The notes below the pieces were generated by a model, which saw only the letters and a program-made list of their open reading frames with translations, was not told where the DNA came from and ran no database searches. Shown here in pieces: positions 1-4,275 of a DNA stretch of 5,219 nucleotides. The position numbers and the translations under genes are program-made. Every line of letters begins with the position of its first letter. Within the stretch, counting starts at the first letter, position 1. The DNA comes from an uncultured Frankiales bacterium (GTDB lineage Bacteria; Actinomycetota; Actinomycetes; Mycobacteriales; SCTD01): positions 1 to 5,219 of the forward strand of contig CAMLIA010000255.1 in NCBI GenBank assembly GCA_946479905.1, given 5' to 3'.

Positions 1-134
1 GCCTCGGTCGCCATCACGAAGTCCGGGCACGTCTTCACCGACTCCGGCGCGTACAAGGCGATCCCGCCCGACGTCACCGTCCGGCGCGTCCAGCACACGC
101 CGTCCTTCGTGTTCACCACCAGCGGGGCGCTCAT
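1..134 (-). CDS. Partial hypothetical protein, N-terminus only (last gene of leftward operon in window)
   Basis: Reading leftward from an ATG at 134, an open frame runs off the window edge, giving 44 complete codons. It begins MSAPLVVNTKDG and continues with a VCWTRR segment and a region containing ALYAPE and TCPDFVMATE. The ATG overlaps the TGA stop of the preceding gene in an ATGA arrangement (131-134), which supports both the start and translational coupling in one operon. I see no signal peptide and no catalytic motif, though two Cys (residues 14 and 36) are present. From memory, proteins with this N-terminus occur in Streptomyces accessory regions with no assigned function, and I cannot confirm that here. 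The C-terminal part, probably the larger part, lies outside the window. The gene call is fairly sure and the function is unknown. Confidence 0.75.
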   Translation of the reverse strand, partial: MSAPLVVNTKDGVCWTRRTVTSGGIALYAPESVKTCPDFVMATE

Positions 135-448
135 GCGGCCACCGCCTCAACGGCCACGGGCAGGGACAGCAGCACCTGCACCGGCACATCCCGCCACAGC
201 GACGACAGCACGTGCTGCCGCACCACCTGGCTGCCCCGCTGATACGTCTTGTCCGACGCCCGCACGCTGCCGCCCAGGATCCGAGCGCACTCGGCCAGCA
301 CCGGCATCCCGCCGTCGTGCACGTAGCCGATCAGCGCGGGCTCGGAACGGGAGATCGTCCAGGACAGCGCCTCGGACAGTTCGGGGTGCTCCGTGAGGAG
401 CTGCACCAGCGCGGTCGCCGCGCTGAGCTGAGTAGAGTGGATGCCCAT
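131..448 (-). CDS. Hypothetical protein, 105 aa, small operon protein
   Basis: The ATG at 448 is preceded on the minus strand by AGAGAGG with 5 nt between it and the start, a good Shine-Dalgarno for an actinomycete. The protein begins MGIHSTQLSAATALVQLL and is predicted mostly helical in its first 30 residues. A more mixed section follows (residues 38-60, including GYVHDGGMPVLAECARILGG), then a valine-rich C-terminus. I do not recognise a family, and there is no transmembrane segment or secretion signal. It lies 92 bp downstream of the 61-aa gene, and its stop overlaps the next start by 4 bp, so it is probably co-transcribed with both. The 449-540 gap holds the ribosome binding site and two copies of GGTCGCC (474-480, 491-497) but no convincing promoter or terminator. 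It may be an accessory protein of a phage-like or conjugative element. Confidence 0.8.
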   Translation of the reverse strand: MGIHSTQLSAATALVQLLTEHPELSEALSWTISRSEPALIGYVHDGGMPVLAECARILGGSVRASDKTYQRGSQVVRQHVLSSLWRDVPVQVLLSLPVAVEAVAA

Positions 449-540
449 CGGGGCCTCTCTTTCTGGATGGGTAGGTCGCCGAAGTCGTTGGGTCGCCAGG
501 CCGGGAAGTCGGGCGGCCCTTCGGCGCGTTCATGGGTGGG

Positions 541-726
541 TCAGGCGGCGTCGGCCGCCGGCGTCGCCCGCCGCGAAACGCGGACCGAAGCGAACACAGC
601 GCGGATCTGCTCCCGCGCCTCCGGCCGGAACTCCGGAGCCGCAGCGACCTCACGGTCGATGTGCTCCATGTCCTCCGGCGAGAAGCAGGCCGCAGCATCG
701 GCGAGGGAGAAGGGCTGGCTGCTCAT
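541..726 (-). CDS. Hypothetical small helical protein, 61 aa, coupled to XRE regulator
   Basis: The ATG at 726-724 overlaps the TGA of the upstream XRE gene (725-723), a tight ATGA coupling, so I chose this start over a longer in-frame frame beginning at 777. The protein starts MSSQPFSLADAAACFSPEDM. It then has an acidic and amphipathic stretch with EDMEHIDREV and an Arg-rich helix containing REQIRAVFASVR, ending in a loose Ala-rich tail. It has no transmembrane segment. A weak AGAAGG lies about 11 nt upstream, so initiation probably depends on coupling. Pairing of a short HTH regulator with a tiny downstream helical protein is common in actinobacterial mobile elements; the partner could be a regulator-binding protein, or one half of a toxin-antitoxin pair, but nothing in the sequence decides this. 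The function is unknown and the gene call is good. Confidence 0.8.
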   Translation of the reverse strand: MSSQPFSLADAAACFSPEDMEHIDREVAAAPEFRPEAREQIRAVFASVRVSRRATPAADAA

Positions 727-1010
727 GCCGTCAGCGCCTTCTGGCGTACGACCGTCAGCCGGAACACCGGCGTGCACAGGACGAGCAGCTCGACGCCGAT
801 CGCCTGGCAGATGGCCTCTGCAGTCGAGCCAAAGACCCGCTCTGTCTCACCGCTGAGGATGTTGCCGACGGTGCCGTGCGCGAGGCCGGCCGCTTCGGCG
901 AGTTCTCGGCCGGTCAGCTCGGAGCCGGTCTTGGTGCGCTTCATGAGGCGCTTCAGCAGCTCGCGGTCCACTTCGAAGAGTGGCTCTTGCTTCTGTACGG
1001 GTGTGCTCAC
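723..1010 (-). CDS. XRE/Cro-family HTH transcriptional regulator, 95 aa
   Basis: I place the start at GTG 1010 because GAGG sits 5 nt upstream with good spacing. The frame stays open to an ATG at 1073, but that extension would cover the palindromic control region and lacks a ribosome site. The protein has a basic lead-in helix (RELLKRLMKRT, residues 16-26). A helix-turn-helix follows at about residues 31-55, with the turn around ELAEAAGLAHGTVGNILSG, and then a supporting helix with STAEAICQAIGV. The tail is short and hydrophobic (ELLVLCTPVFRL). Only one DNA-binding domain is visible, with no peptidase or ligand domain, so it resembles a Cro- or CI-type repressor that binds as a dimer. It heads the leftward operon and is divergent from the XRE-like gene at 1280. 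The palindromes at 1075-1095 and beyond are candidate operators, which would imply autoregulation (inference). Confidence 0.85.
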   Translation of the reverse strand: MSTPVQKQEPLFEVDRELLKRLMKRTKTGSELTGRELAEAAGLAHGTVGNILSGETERVFGSTAEAICQAIGVELLVLCTPVFRLTVVRQKALTA

Positions 1011-1074
1011 GTCCACCTCATGCAATGGATCGCCTTGCGGTGTTGCACCGCTTGGATGGATAGAGCATTGCACG

Positions 1075-1095
1075 GGATGGACGATGTGTCCATCC
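1075..1095. promoter_or_regulatory. Perfect 8-bp-arm palindrome, likely operator of the divergent regulators
   Basis: GGATGGAC (1075-1082) is followed after GATGT by its exact reverse complement GTCCATCC (1088-1095). It lies 65 bp upstream of the leftward XRE start. On the minus strand it includes TGGACA, a plausible -35 element, although no clear -10 follows at 17 bp. This is typical placement for a repressor site, but which of the two flanking HTH proteins binds it is unknown. Confidence 0.55.
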
Positions 1096-1151
1096 TCTTG
1101 GAAGGTTGGGTTGCGATTTCGCCAAAGGCGCTGAGTGCACTAGCGCCCGGC

Positions 1152-1176
1152 GTCCATTTGCGTGGACACTCTGTCC
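1152..1176. promoter_or_regulatory. Compound operator-like element with two overlapping GTCC/GGAC dyads
   Basis: GTCCA (1152-1156) and TGGAC (1163-1167) form a dyad with a 6-bp spacer. GGACA (1164-1168) and TGTCC (1172-1176) form a second dyad with a 3-bp spacer that reuses the central half-site. The element is in the AT-richer divergent gap, 104 bp before the rightward XRE start, and may overlap a weak rightward promoter (TTGCGT at 1158, followed 17 bp later by CAATGA). It is a candidate for cooperative repressor binding. Confidence 0.5.
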
Positions 1177-1233
1177 GGCGCAATGACTGTCGGGCCATGC
1201 GCCACCAGCGGGAACGCGCTCCACGCCCCACTG

Positions 1234-1244
1234 GTCCCATGGAC
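1234..1244. promoter_or_regulatory. Third GTCC/GGAC dyad, close to the rightward regulator start
   Basis: GTCC-CAT-GGAC is a dyad with a 3-bp spacer, the same geometry as the dyad at 1164-1176. It lies 35 bp upstream of the ATG at 1280, a position where bound repressor would block transcription or leader clearance. The arms are only 4 bp, so alone it would be weak evidence; its value comes from repeating the half-site seen at 1075-1095 and 1152-1176. Confidence 0.4.
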
Positions 1245-1279
1245 ACCCCACGGCCCATGACGCGACTCGGAGTGGCAGG

Positions 1280-1690
1280 ATGAGCCTCATGGCAGCGCAC
1301 GACAGGACGGCGGCGAACCAGCGGACGCAGTTCCGCGACATCGTCGCCGAGAGGAAAGAAGCCCTCGGCCTCGGCTACCAGAGGCTCGCTGCACGCTGCG
1401 TCGACCCGGAGTCCGGTGAACAGGTCGTGAAGCCCTCATGGCTGCACCGGGTTGTCACGGGCGAGGTGGTCGAGCCGCCGAGCTACGAGATGCTCCGCGG
1501 CATGGAGGCCGGCCTGGAGGTGCCGGTGTCAGTCCTTCAGGACGCGGCGTCCGCCCAGTTCTTCGGTGTGGAGAAGGTGTTCTCGGAGTCGGCTGAGGCG
1601 CAGGCGTTCCTGGAGGACGCGGACCGGCTGACGCCCGCTCAGCGTGAGGCGATCCGGACGCTGATGCGCACCCTTTCTGAGGGGCAGTAA
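1280..1690 (+). CDS. XRE-like HTH regulator, 136 aa (phage-repressor type)
   Basis: The ATG at 1280 follows GGAG with a 7-nt gap. A second in-frame ATG at 1289, preceded by AGGA, is an alternative that would shorten the protein by three residues. The N-terminal part (about residues 17-83) fits an HTH domain. It has a first helix RTQFRDIVAERKEALG, then GYQRLAARCVDPESG, then a recognition-like stretch KPSWLHRVVTGEVVEPPS, and an MLRGMEAGLEVPVSVLQDAA helix. The turn is longer than in a standard HTH_3 domain. The C-terminal part (about 95-134) is helical and acidic, with LEDADRLTPAQREAIRTLMR, and may serve for oligomerisation. I see no S24 peptidase motif. It is divergent from the XRE gene at 723-1010 across the palindrome cluster and upstream of the integrase, so a role in choosing between maintenance and excision is plausible but inferred. 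Confidence 0.82.
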   Translation: MSLMAAHDRTAANQRTQFRDIVAERKEALGLGYQRLAARCVDPESGEQVVKPSWLHRVVTGEVVEPPSYEMLRGMEAGLEVPVSVLQDAASAQFFGVEKVFSESAEAQAFLEDADRLTPAQREAIRTLMRTLSEGQ

Positions 1691-1707
1691 TCGGGCATTC
1701 TCCCCGA
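1691..1707 (+). terminator. Weak hairpin immediately after the XRE-like gene
   Basis: TCGGG (1691-1695) and CCCGA (1703-1707) form a 5-bp stem with a 7-nt loop directly behind the TAA stop. No T-tract follows. It is at best a partial terminator. Confidence 0.25.
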
Positions 1708-1824
1708 ATCCCCGGCAAGATCGCTGGCCACAACAACTACGCTGCGTGATTCCGGCTGCCCGGGTGTAGTCGAATCATGTTCAAGATGGCAGCATTGCTG
1801 ATCCGCCTGGGAAGCGTGTTGTTG

Positions 1825-1865
1825 CGATAGCCTGCCAGAACGATTTTCGTTCGAACGGGCTATCG
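1825..1865. promoter_or_regulatory. Nested palindrome cluster upstream of the 97-aa gene
   Basis: Three symmetries overlap here. The outer arms are CGATAGCC (1825-1832) and GGCTATCG (1858-1865), a perfect 8-bp match. Inside lie GAACGA-TTT-TCGTTC (1838-1852), also perfect, and the 10-bp self-complementary CGTTCGAACG (1848-1857). The cluster is in the 207-bp non-coding gap 1691-1897, which is AT-richer than the genes, and ends 32 bp before the ATG at 1898. It could be an operator array, an RNA structure or an integrase-related site. It contains a T-loop-like GTTCGAA, but no tRNA stems form around it. Confidence 0.45.
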
Positions 1866-1897
1866 AATTGTCAGATGTGGCGCGACGTGGGGGTCCC

Positions 1898-2191
1898 ATG
1901 CCGGAAGACTGCTCGACCGCGACTGTCCGTAAGGCCGTCCGGGCGCAGATCTGCTTCAGCGACGAACTGCCTTGCGGCGTACGGGAGTTCGAACTCCCGC
2001 CGGGCCGCATGATGATGGAGGTCGAGCTCGACGACGTCACCCTGATCATCGTCCGCCCCGGCAGCATGGACCGGCAGCTCTACGACGAGTGGAACCGCTA
2101 CCTCGACCGCGTCACGAGCCAGGGCAACTGGAGCCGGGACCCGTCGCGCGCGGGCCTGCTGAGCATGCTGAAGAGCATGGCTCGACGCTGA
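1898..2191 (+). CDS. Hypothetical protein upstream of integrase, 97 aa
   Basis: The frame opens at a TTG at 1868. I prefer the ATG at 1898 because a G-rich stretch (GGGGG, 1889-1893) lies 4 nt upstream, whereas the TTG has no ribosome site and abuts the palindrome cluster. The 97-aa product starts MPEDCSTATVRKAVRAQICF. Its central part looks like beta strands (FELPPGRMMMEVELDDVTLIIVRPG, about residues 31-55). The C-terminal half is helical and charged, with LYDEWNRYLDRV and a basic end, LLSMLKSMARR. I recognise no family, signal peptide or membrane segment. It is the gene immediately before the integrase, separated by the 48-bp dyad. Position and size would fit a recombination directionality factor or integrase regulator, but such factors for large serine integrases share no common motif, so this is only a suggestion. 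Confidence 0.7.
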   Translation: MPEDCSTATVRKAVRAQICFSDELPCGVREFELPPGRMMMEVELDDVTLIIVRPGSMDRQLYDEWNRYLDRVTSQGNWSRDPSRAGLLSMLKSMARR

Positions 2192-2205
2192 CCAGCGGCT
2201 TTAGA

Positions 2206-2253
2206 GGGGTCTTTCGCGCGCGTTCGGACTACCGAACGCCTGCGAAAGACCCC
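2206..2253. repeat. 48-bp near-perfect inverted repeat in front of the integrase gene
   Basis: The outer arms GGGGTCTTTCGC (2206-2217) and GCGAAAGACCCC (2242-2253) match perfectly over 12 bp. The inner arms GCGTTCGG (2220-2227) and CCGAACGC (2232-2239) match over 8 bp around the loop ACTA, and only a 2x2 internal mismatch interrupts the stem. It begins 14 bp after the stop of the 97-aa gene and ends 21 bp before the integrase ATG. No T-tract follows. Possible roles are a terminator insulating the integrase, an operator overlapping its promoter, or an attachment-type site. All three fit the position, and the strength of the dyad itself is certain. Confidence 0.85.
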
Positions 2254-2274
2254 CCAAGCGTGCCATGCTGAGGT

Positions 2275-3678
2275 ATGCCCACTGACCCCGCCGACCCCCA
2301 GCTCGCCTGCATCTACTGCCGCATGAGCGAAGACCGCGAAGGCGGAGGCCTCGGCATCGACCGTCAGCGTGAAGACTGCGAAGCCCTCGCCACCCAGCTC
2401 GGCCTCACCGTCGTCCACACCTACACCGACAACGACCTCAGCGCCTACAGCGGCAAGCCCCGCCCCGGCTACGAGAAGATGCTCGCCGGCCTCCGCAACG
2501 GCCTCTACGGCACCGTCATCGCCTGGCACACCGACCGCCTCCACCGCCGCCCCACCGAGCTGGAGGAGTACATCGACGTCTGCGAGCCCCGCCAGATCCA
2601 GACCCTCACCGTCAAGGCCGGAGCACTGGACCTCACCACCGCGACCGGCCGGTGGCAGGCCCGCCAGCTCGGCGCCATGGCCCGCTTCGAAGTGGAGCGG
2701 ATGATCGAGCGGCAGCGCCGGGCCCGCGACCAGAAGGTGCAGCGCGGCGAGTACTGCGGCGGCCCCCGCCCGTACGGCTGGGAAGAGGACGGCGTCACCC
2801 CCGTCCCCGAAGAGATCGCCGTCATCCGCGAGAGCGCCGAAGCGATCCTCGCCGGAGCCTCCGCCCGCTCCATCGCCGCAGACCTCAACCTGCGCAAGCT
2901 GTACACCAGCACCGGCGCCCGGTGGGAAGGCGGCTCCCTCGTGCGCATGCTGAAGCGCCCCAGGAACGCCGGCATACTCCAGCACCGCGGCGAGGAAGCC
3001 GGGCCGTCGAAGTGGGACGCGGCCCTCGACGAGCCGACCTGGCGCAGCCTGTGCGACGTCCTCGCCGACCCCAGCCGCGTGCCCGCAGCCAGCAACGTGC
3101 GGAAATACTTGGGCAGCGGCATCTACCTGTGCGGGGTGTGCGGTGAAGCCCTCACCAGCTTCGTGAAGGGGAAGGGCGCGCCGACGAAGTACAAGTGCCG
3201 CAAGAACAACTGCGTGCAGCGGGACCTGATCCTCCTCGACAAGTGGGTGCAGACCCATCTCCTGAAGCGGCTGAAGCGGCCGGACGCGGCCGAGCTGCTC
3301 GCGGGGCGCCAGGAGGACCCGGTCGACGTCCGGGGCGCTCAGGAGGAGCTGCGGGCGGCGCGGAAGGACCTGGACGACCTGGCGGCCGAGTTCGGTGCCG
3401 GGGCGATCGACATGCAGGAGTGGCGGGTCGCGCGGGCGTCGGCGCGGGCACGGAAGGAGAAGGCGGAGGCGGTCCTCGCCACGGCCGTCCAGGTCAATCC
3501 TGCCGTCGGCCTCCTCGGTGCCGAGGATGTCGAGGCCGCGTGGGGGGCGCTGGATCTGTCGCGGCAGCGTGCGGTCATCGACTGGGCGATGACGGTGCGG
3601 GTCCTGCCAGCGAAGTCGGGGCGGCGTCCGGGTGGGACGTACTGGGACCGTGACGCGGTCAGGATCGTGTGGAAGTGA
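2275..3678 (+). CDS. Large serine recombinase (site-specific integrase), 467 aa
   Basis: The protein catalyses recombination between attachment sites through a 5'-phosphoserine intermediate. The N-terminal resolvase domain (about 9-150) carries YCRMSEDR, with Arg16 and the likely nucleophile Ser18 matching the R-x-S motif. It also has SGKPRPGYEKML (Arg63) and TDRLHRR (Arg88, Arg91), the usual active-site arginines. A long helix at about 132-157 leads to a Recombinase domain beginning at GGPRPYGW (162-169). A zinc ribbon follows with Cys286, Cys289, Cys308 and Cys313, then a coiled-coil-like segment (about 350-402) and a short beta-rich tail. At 467 aa it is complete and at the short end of the family. 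The ATG at 2275 is forced: an in-frame TGA lies at 2269 and the next Met is inside the catalytic motif. GAGG lies only 1 nt before the ATG, so initiation is unusual. It is flanked by the 48-bp dyad and a terminator. Its attachment sites are unknown. Confidence 0.96.
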   Translation: MPTDPADPQLACIYCRMSEDREGGGLGIDRQREDCEALATQLGLTVVHTYTDNDLSAYSGKPRPGYEKMLAGLRNGLYGTVIAWHTDRLHRRPTELEEYIDVCEPRQIQTLTVKAGALDLTTATGRWQARQLGAMARFEVERMIERQRRARDQKVQRGEYCGGPRPYGWEEDGVTPVPEEIAVIRESAEAILAGASARSIAADLNLRKLYTSTGARWEGGSLVRMLKRPRNAGILQHRGEEAGPSKWDAALDEPTWRSLCDVLADPSRVPAASNVRKYLGSGIYLCGVCGEALTSFVKGKGAPTKYKCRKNNCVQRDLILLDKWVQTHLLKRLKRPDAAELLAGRQEDPVDVRGAQEELRAARKDLDDLAAEFGAGAIDMQEWRVARASARARKEKAEAVLATAVQVNPAVGLLGAEDVEAAWGALDLSRQRAVIDWAMTVRVLPAKSGRRPGGTYWDRDAVRIVWK

Positions 3679-3710
3679 CGGTGCCCCCAGCCCCGTGGCC
3701 GGGGGCACCG
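3679..3710 (+). terminator. Intrinsic terminator hairpin after the integrase
   Basis: CGGTGCCCCC (3679-3688) pairs perfectly with GGGGGCACCG (3701-3710) around a 12-nt loop, starting on the first base after the integrase TGA. The downstream sequence is C/T-rich rather than a true T-tract, as is usual for GC-rich actinomycetes. Confidence 0.8.
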
Positions 3711-3819
3711 CTGCCCGTCTCCTTGCAGCCTGGGAAGCGCTTGGAGTGGGCAGTCTGTGGGGCGGCGTGCTTGGTGTAGCGCGTTTCCGGAGGGCTGGGT
3801 GCCCATTCCATTGATCACC

Positions 3820-3833
3820 CGAACGTGTGTTCA
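3820..3833. promoter_or_regulatory. Putative LexA (SOS) box
   Basis: CGAACGTGTGTTCA contains the exact core GAAC-N4-GTTC. It matches the Gram-positive LexA consensus CGAACRNRYGTTYG at 13 of 14 positions; only the final base differs (A for G). It lies 95 bp upstream of the small XRE gene at 3929, and no other intact GAAC-N4-GTTC was noticed in the window. It would make the downstream transcript DNA-damage inducible. LexA binding is inferred from the motif alone. Confidence 0.55.
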
Positions 3834-3877
3834 TTTCGGGTTCTGGTTGCGGTGAGGCCGGAAACCGTCCTCAGAAA

Positions 3878-3895
3878 TGTACCAACCATGGTACA
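3878..3895. promoter_or_regulatory. 18-bp palindrome upstream of the small XRE gene, likely operator
   Basis: TGTACC (3878-3883) and GGTACA (3890-3895) are perfect 6-bp arms around AACCAT. The site is 33 bp upstream of the GTG at 3929, over the expected core promoter (CATGGT at 3887-3892 could be a -10). Arm length and spacing fit an autoregulatory site for an HTH dimer. Confidence 0.5.
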
Positions 3896-3928
3896 GACAG
3901 CGATCACGCCTGCCACCAGCGTTGATCC

Positions 3929-4162
3929 GTGCCATCCGATCCGCCGCCCGCCTGGGTGCTCACCCGCCGACGCCAGATCGGAGACCGCATCCGCACCGCC
4001 CGCACCGGCCGGAAACTCTCCCAGGAGAAGCTCGCCGAACTCGCGGGCCTCGACCGGAAGACCGTCAACCGGATCGAGCAGGGCACCCACGCCACCAGCA
4101 TCGACCACCTGCTGCTCATCGCCGACGCCCTTCGGGTACCGCTACGGGACCTGGTCGGTTGA
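3929..4162 (+). CDS. Small XRE-family HTH regulator, 77 aa
   Basis: The protein is almost entirely one HTH_3 domain. RQIGDRIRTARTGRKLSQEKLAELAG gives helices 1 and 2, LDRKTVNRIEQG is the recognition helix, and HATSIDHLLLIADALRVPLRDLV is the C-terminal pair of helices (about residues 15-76 overall). No effector or protease domain is present. I start it at GTG 3929; another GTG at 3956 is possible and would remove nine residues before the domain. Neither has a Shine-Dalgarno, so a short-leader or leaderless message is possible. The palindrome at 3878-3895 and the LexA-like box at 3820-3833 lie upstream, suggesting autoregulation plus DNA-damage input. A terminator hairpin follows 2 nt after the stop and faces convergent genes. 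The family call is firm. Its targets are unknown, and it could be a solo antitoxin-like or Cro-like protein. Confidence 0.9.
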   Translation: MPSDPPPAWVLTRRRQIGDRIRTARTGRKLSQEKLAELAGLDRKTVNRIEQGTHATSIDHLLLIADALRVPLRDLVG

Positions 4163-4164
4163 GC

Positions 4165-4201
4165 GGGCGGCTGCTCCCGGTCTCAGCACGAGCAGCCGCC
4201 C
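4165..4201. terminator. Terminator hairpin between convergent genes
   Basis: GGGCGGCTGCTC (4165-4176) and GAGCAGCCGCCC (4190-4201) form a perfect 12-bp stem with a 13-nt loop, starting 2 nt after the TGA of the XRE gene and followed by TTCCCCC. Placed between convergent genes, it probably works in both directions. Confidence 0.75.
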
Positions 4202-4229
4202 TTCCCCCGGGCTACAGACCGGAGGGTGA

Positions 4230-4267
4230 GCGGGCCGCCCCCGACGGGGGACGGAGGCGGGCCGCCC
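4230..4267. repeat. 11-bp direct repeat flanking a C5/G5 hairpin, possible leftward terminator
   Basis: GCGGGCCGCCC occurs at 4230-4240 and again at 4257-4267. Between them CCCCC (4238-4242) pairs with GGGGG (4246-4250) around GAC. The hairpin is about 26 nt downstream of the stop of the leftward Cys-rich operon and could be its terminator. No T-tract is visible, and low complexity in GC-rich DNA could explain the repeat. Confidence 0.35.
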
Positions 4268-4275
4268 GGGTCCCG

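Larger units (their letters stand above)
3711..3928. other. Gene-free intergenic region carrying control sites; possible element boundary
   Basis: No open frame here has plausible start signals or codon use. The stretch is less GC-rich than the genes. It holds an 8-bp inverted repeat, GTTTCCGG (3783-3790) and CCGGAAAC (3858-3865). Inside that span are CCCGAA (3818-3823) with TTCGGG (3835-3840), and the LexA-box-like element; the palindrome at 3878-3895 lies just outside. Since it follows the integrase terminator, an attachment junction could lie here, but serine integrase core sites are too short to spot without the empty site. Confidence 0.4.

Noticed and set aside
147..698. 183-aa minus-strand open frame, including a possible start at 533 in the 449-540 gap
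   Set aside because: It overlaps two better supported genes in a different frame and turns into Arg/Ala/Gly-rich noise. No ribosome site was seen at 533.
1007..1021. Mini-ORF ATG AGG TGG ACG TGA overlapping the GTG start of the leftward XRE gene
   Set aside because: Four sense codons that simply contain the ribosome site of the XRE gene; the overlap with GTG is probably incidental.
441..1283. 280-aa plus-strand open frame across the leftward operon
   Set aside because: It runs opposite three supported minus-strand genes and through the divergent control region. Its composition is Arg/Pro/Ala-rich with no recognisable domain.
1747..1777. TGATTC/GAATCA inverted repeat with a 19-bp spacer
   Set aside because: Arms are only 6 bp and widely spaced, with no promoter context, so chance is a sufficient explanation.
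1833..1870. T-loop-like GTTCGAA suggesting a tRNA fragment or tRNA attachment site
   Set aside because: The flanking bases do not form a T-stem or acceptor stem. The motif is explained by the CGTTCGAACG palindrome, and serine integrases usually do not need tRNA sites.
2098..3834. 578-aa open frame on the minus strand opposite the integrase
   Set aside because: It is antisense to a clear serine recombinase. Its sequence is low-complexity Gly/Ala/Val/Leu/Arg typical of the complement of GC-rich coding DNA, with no domain and no ribosome site.
3815..4108. 97-aa minus-strand open frame opposite the small XRE gene
   Set aside because: It is antisense to a clear HTH domain and no supporting start signal was seen. 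It would place the LexA-like box inside coding sequence.
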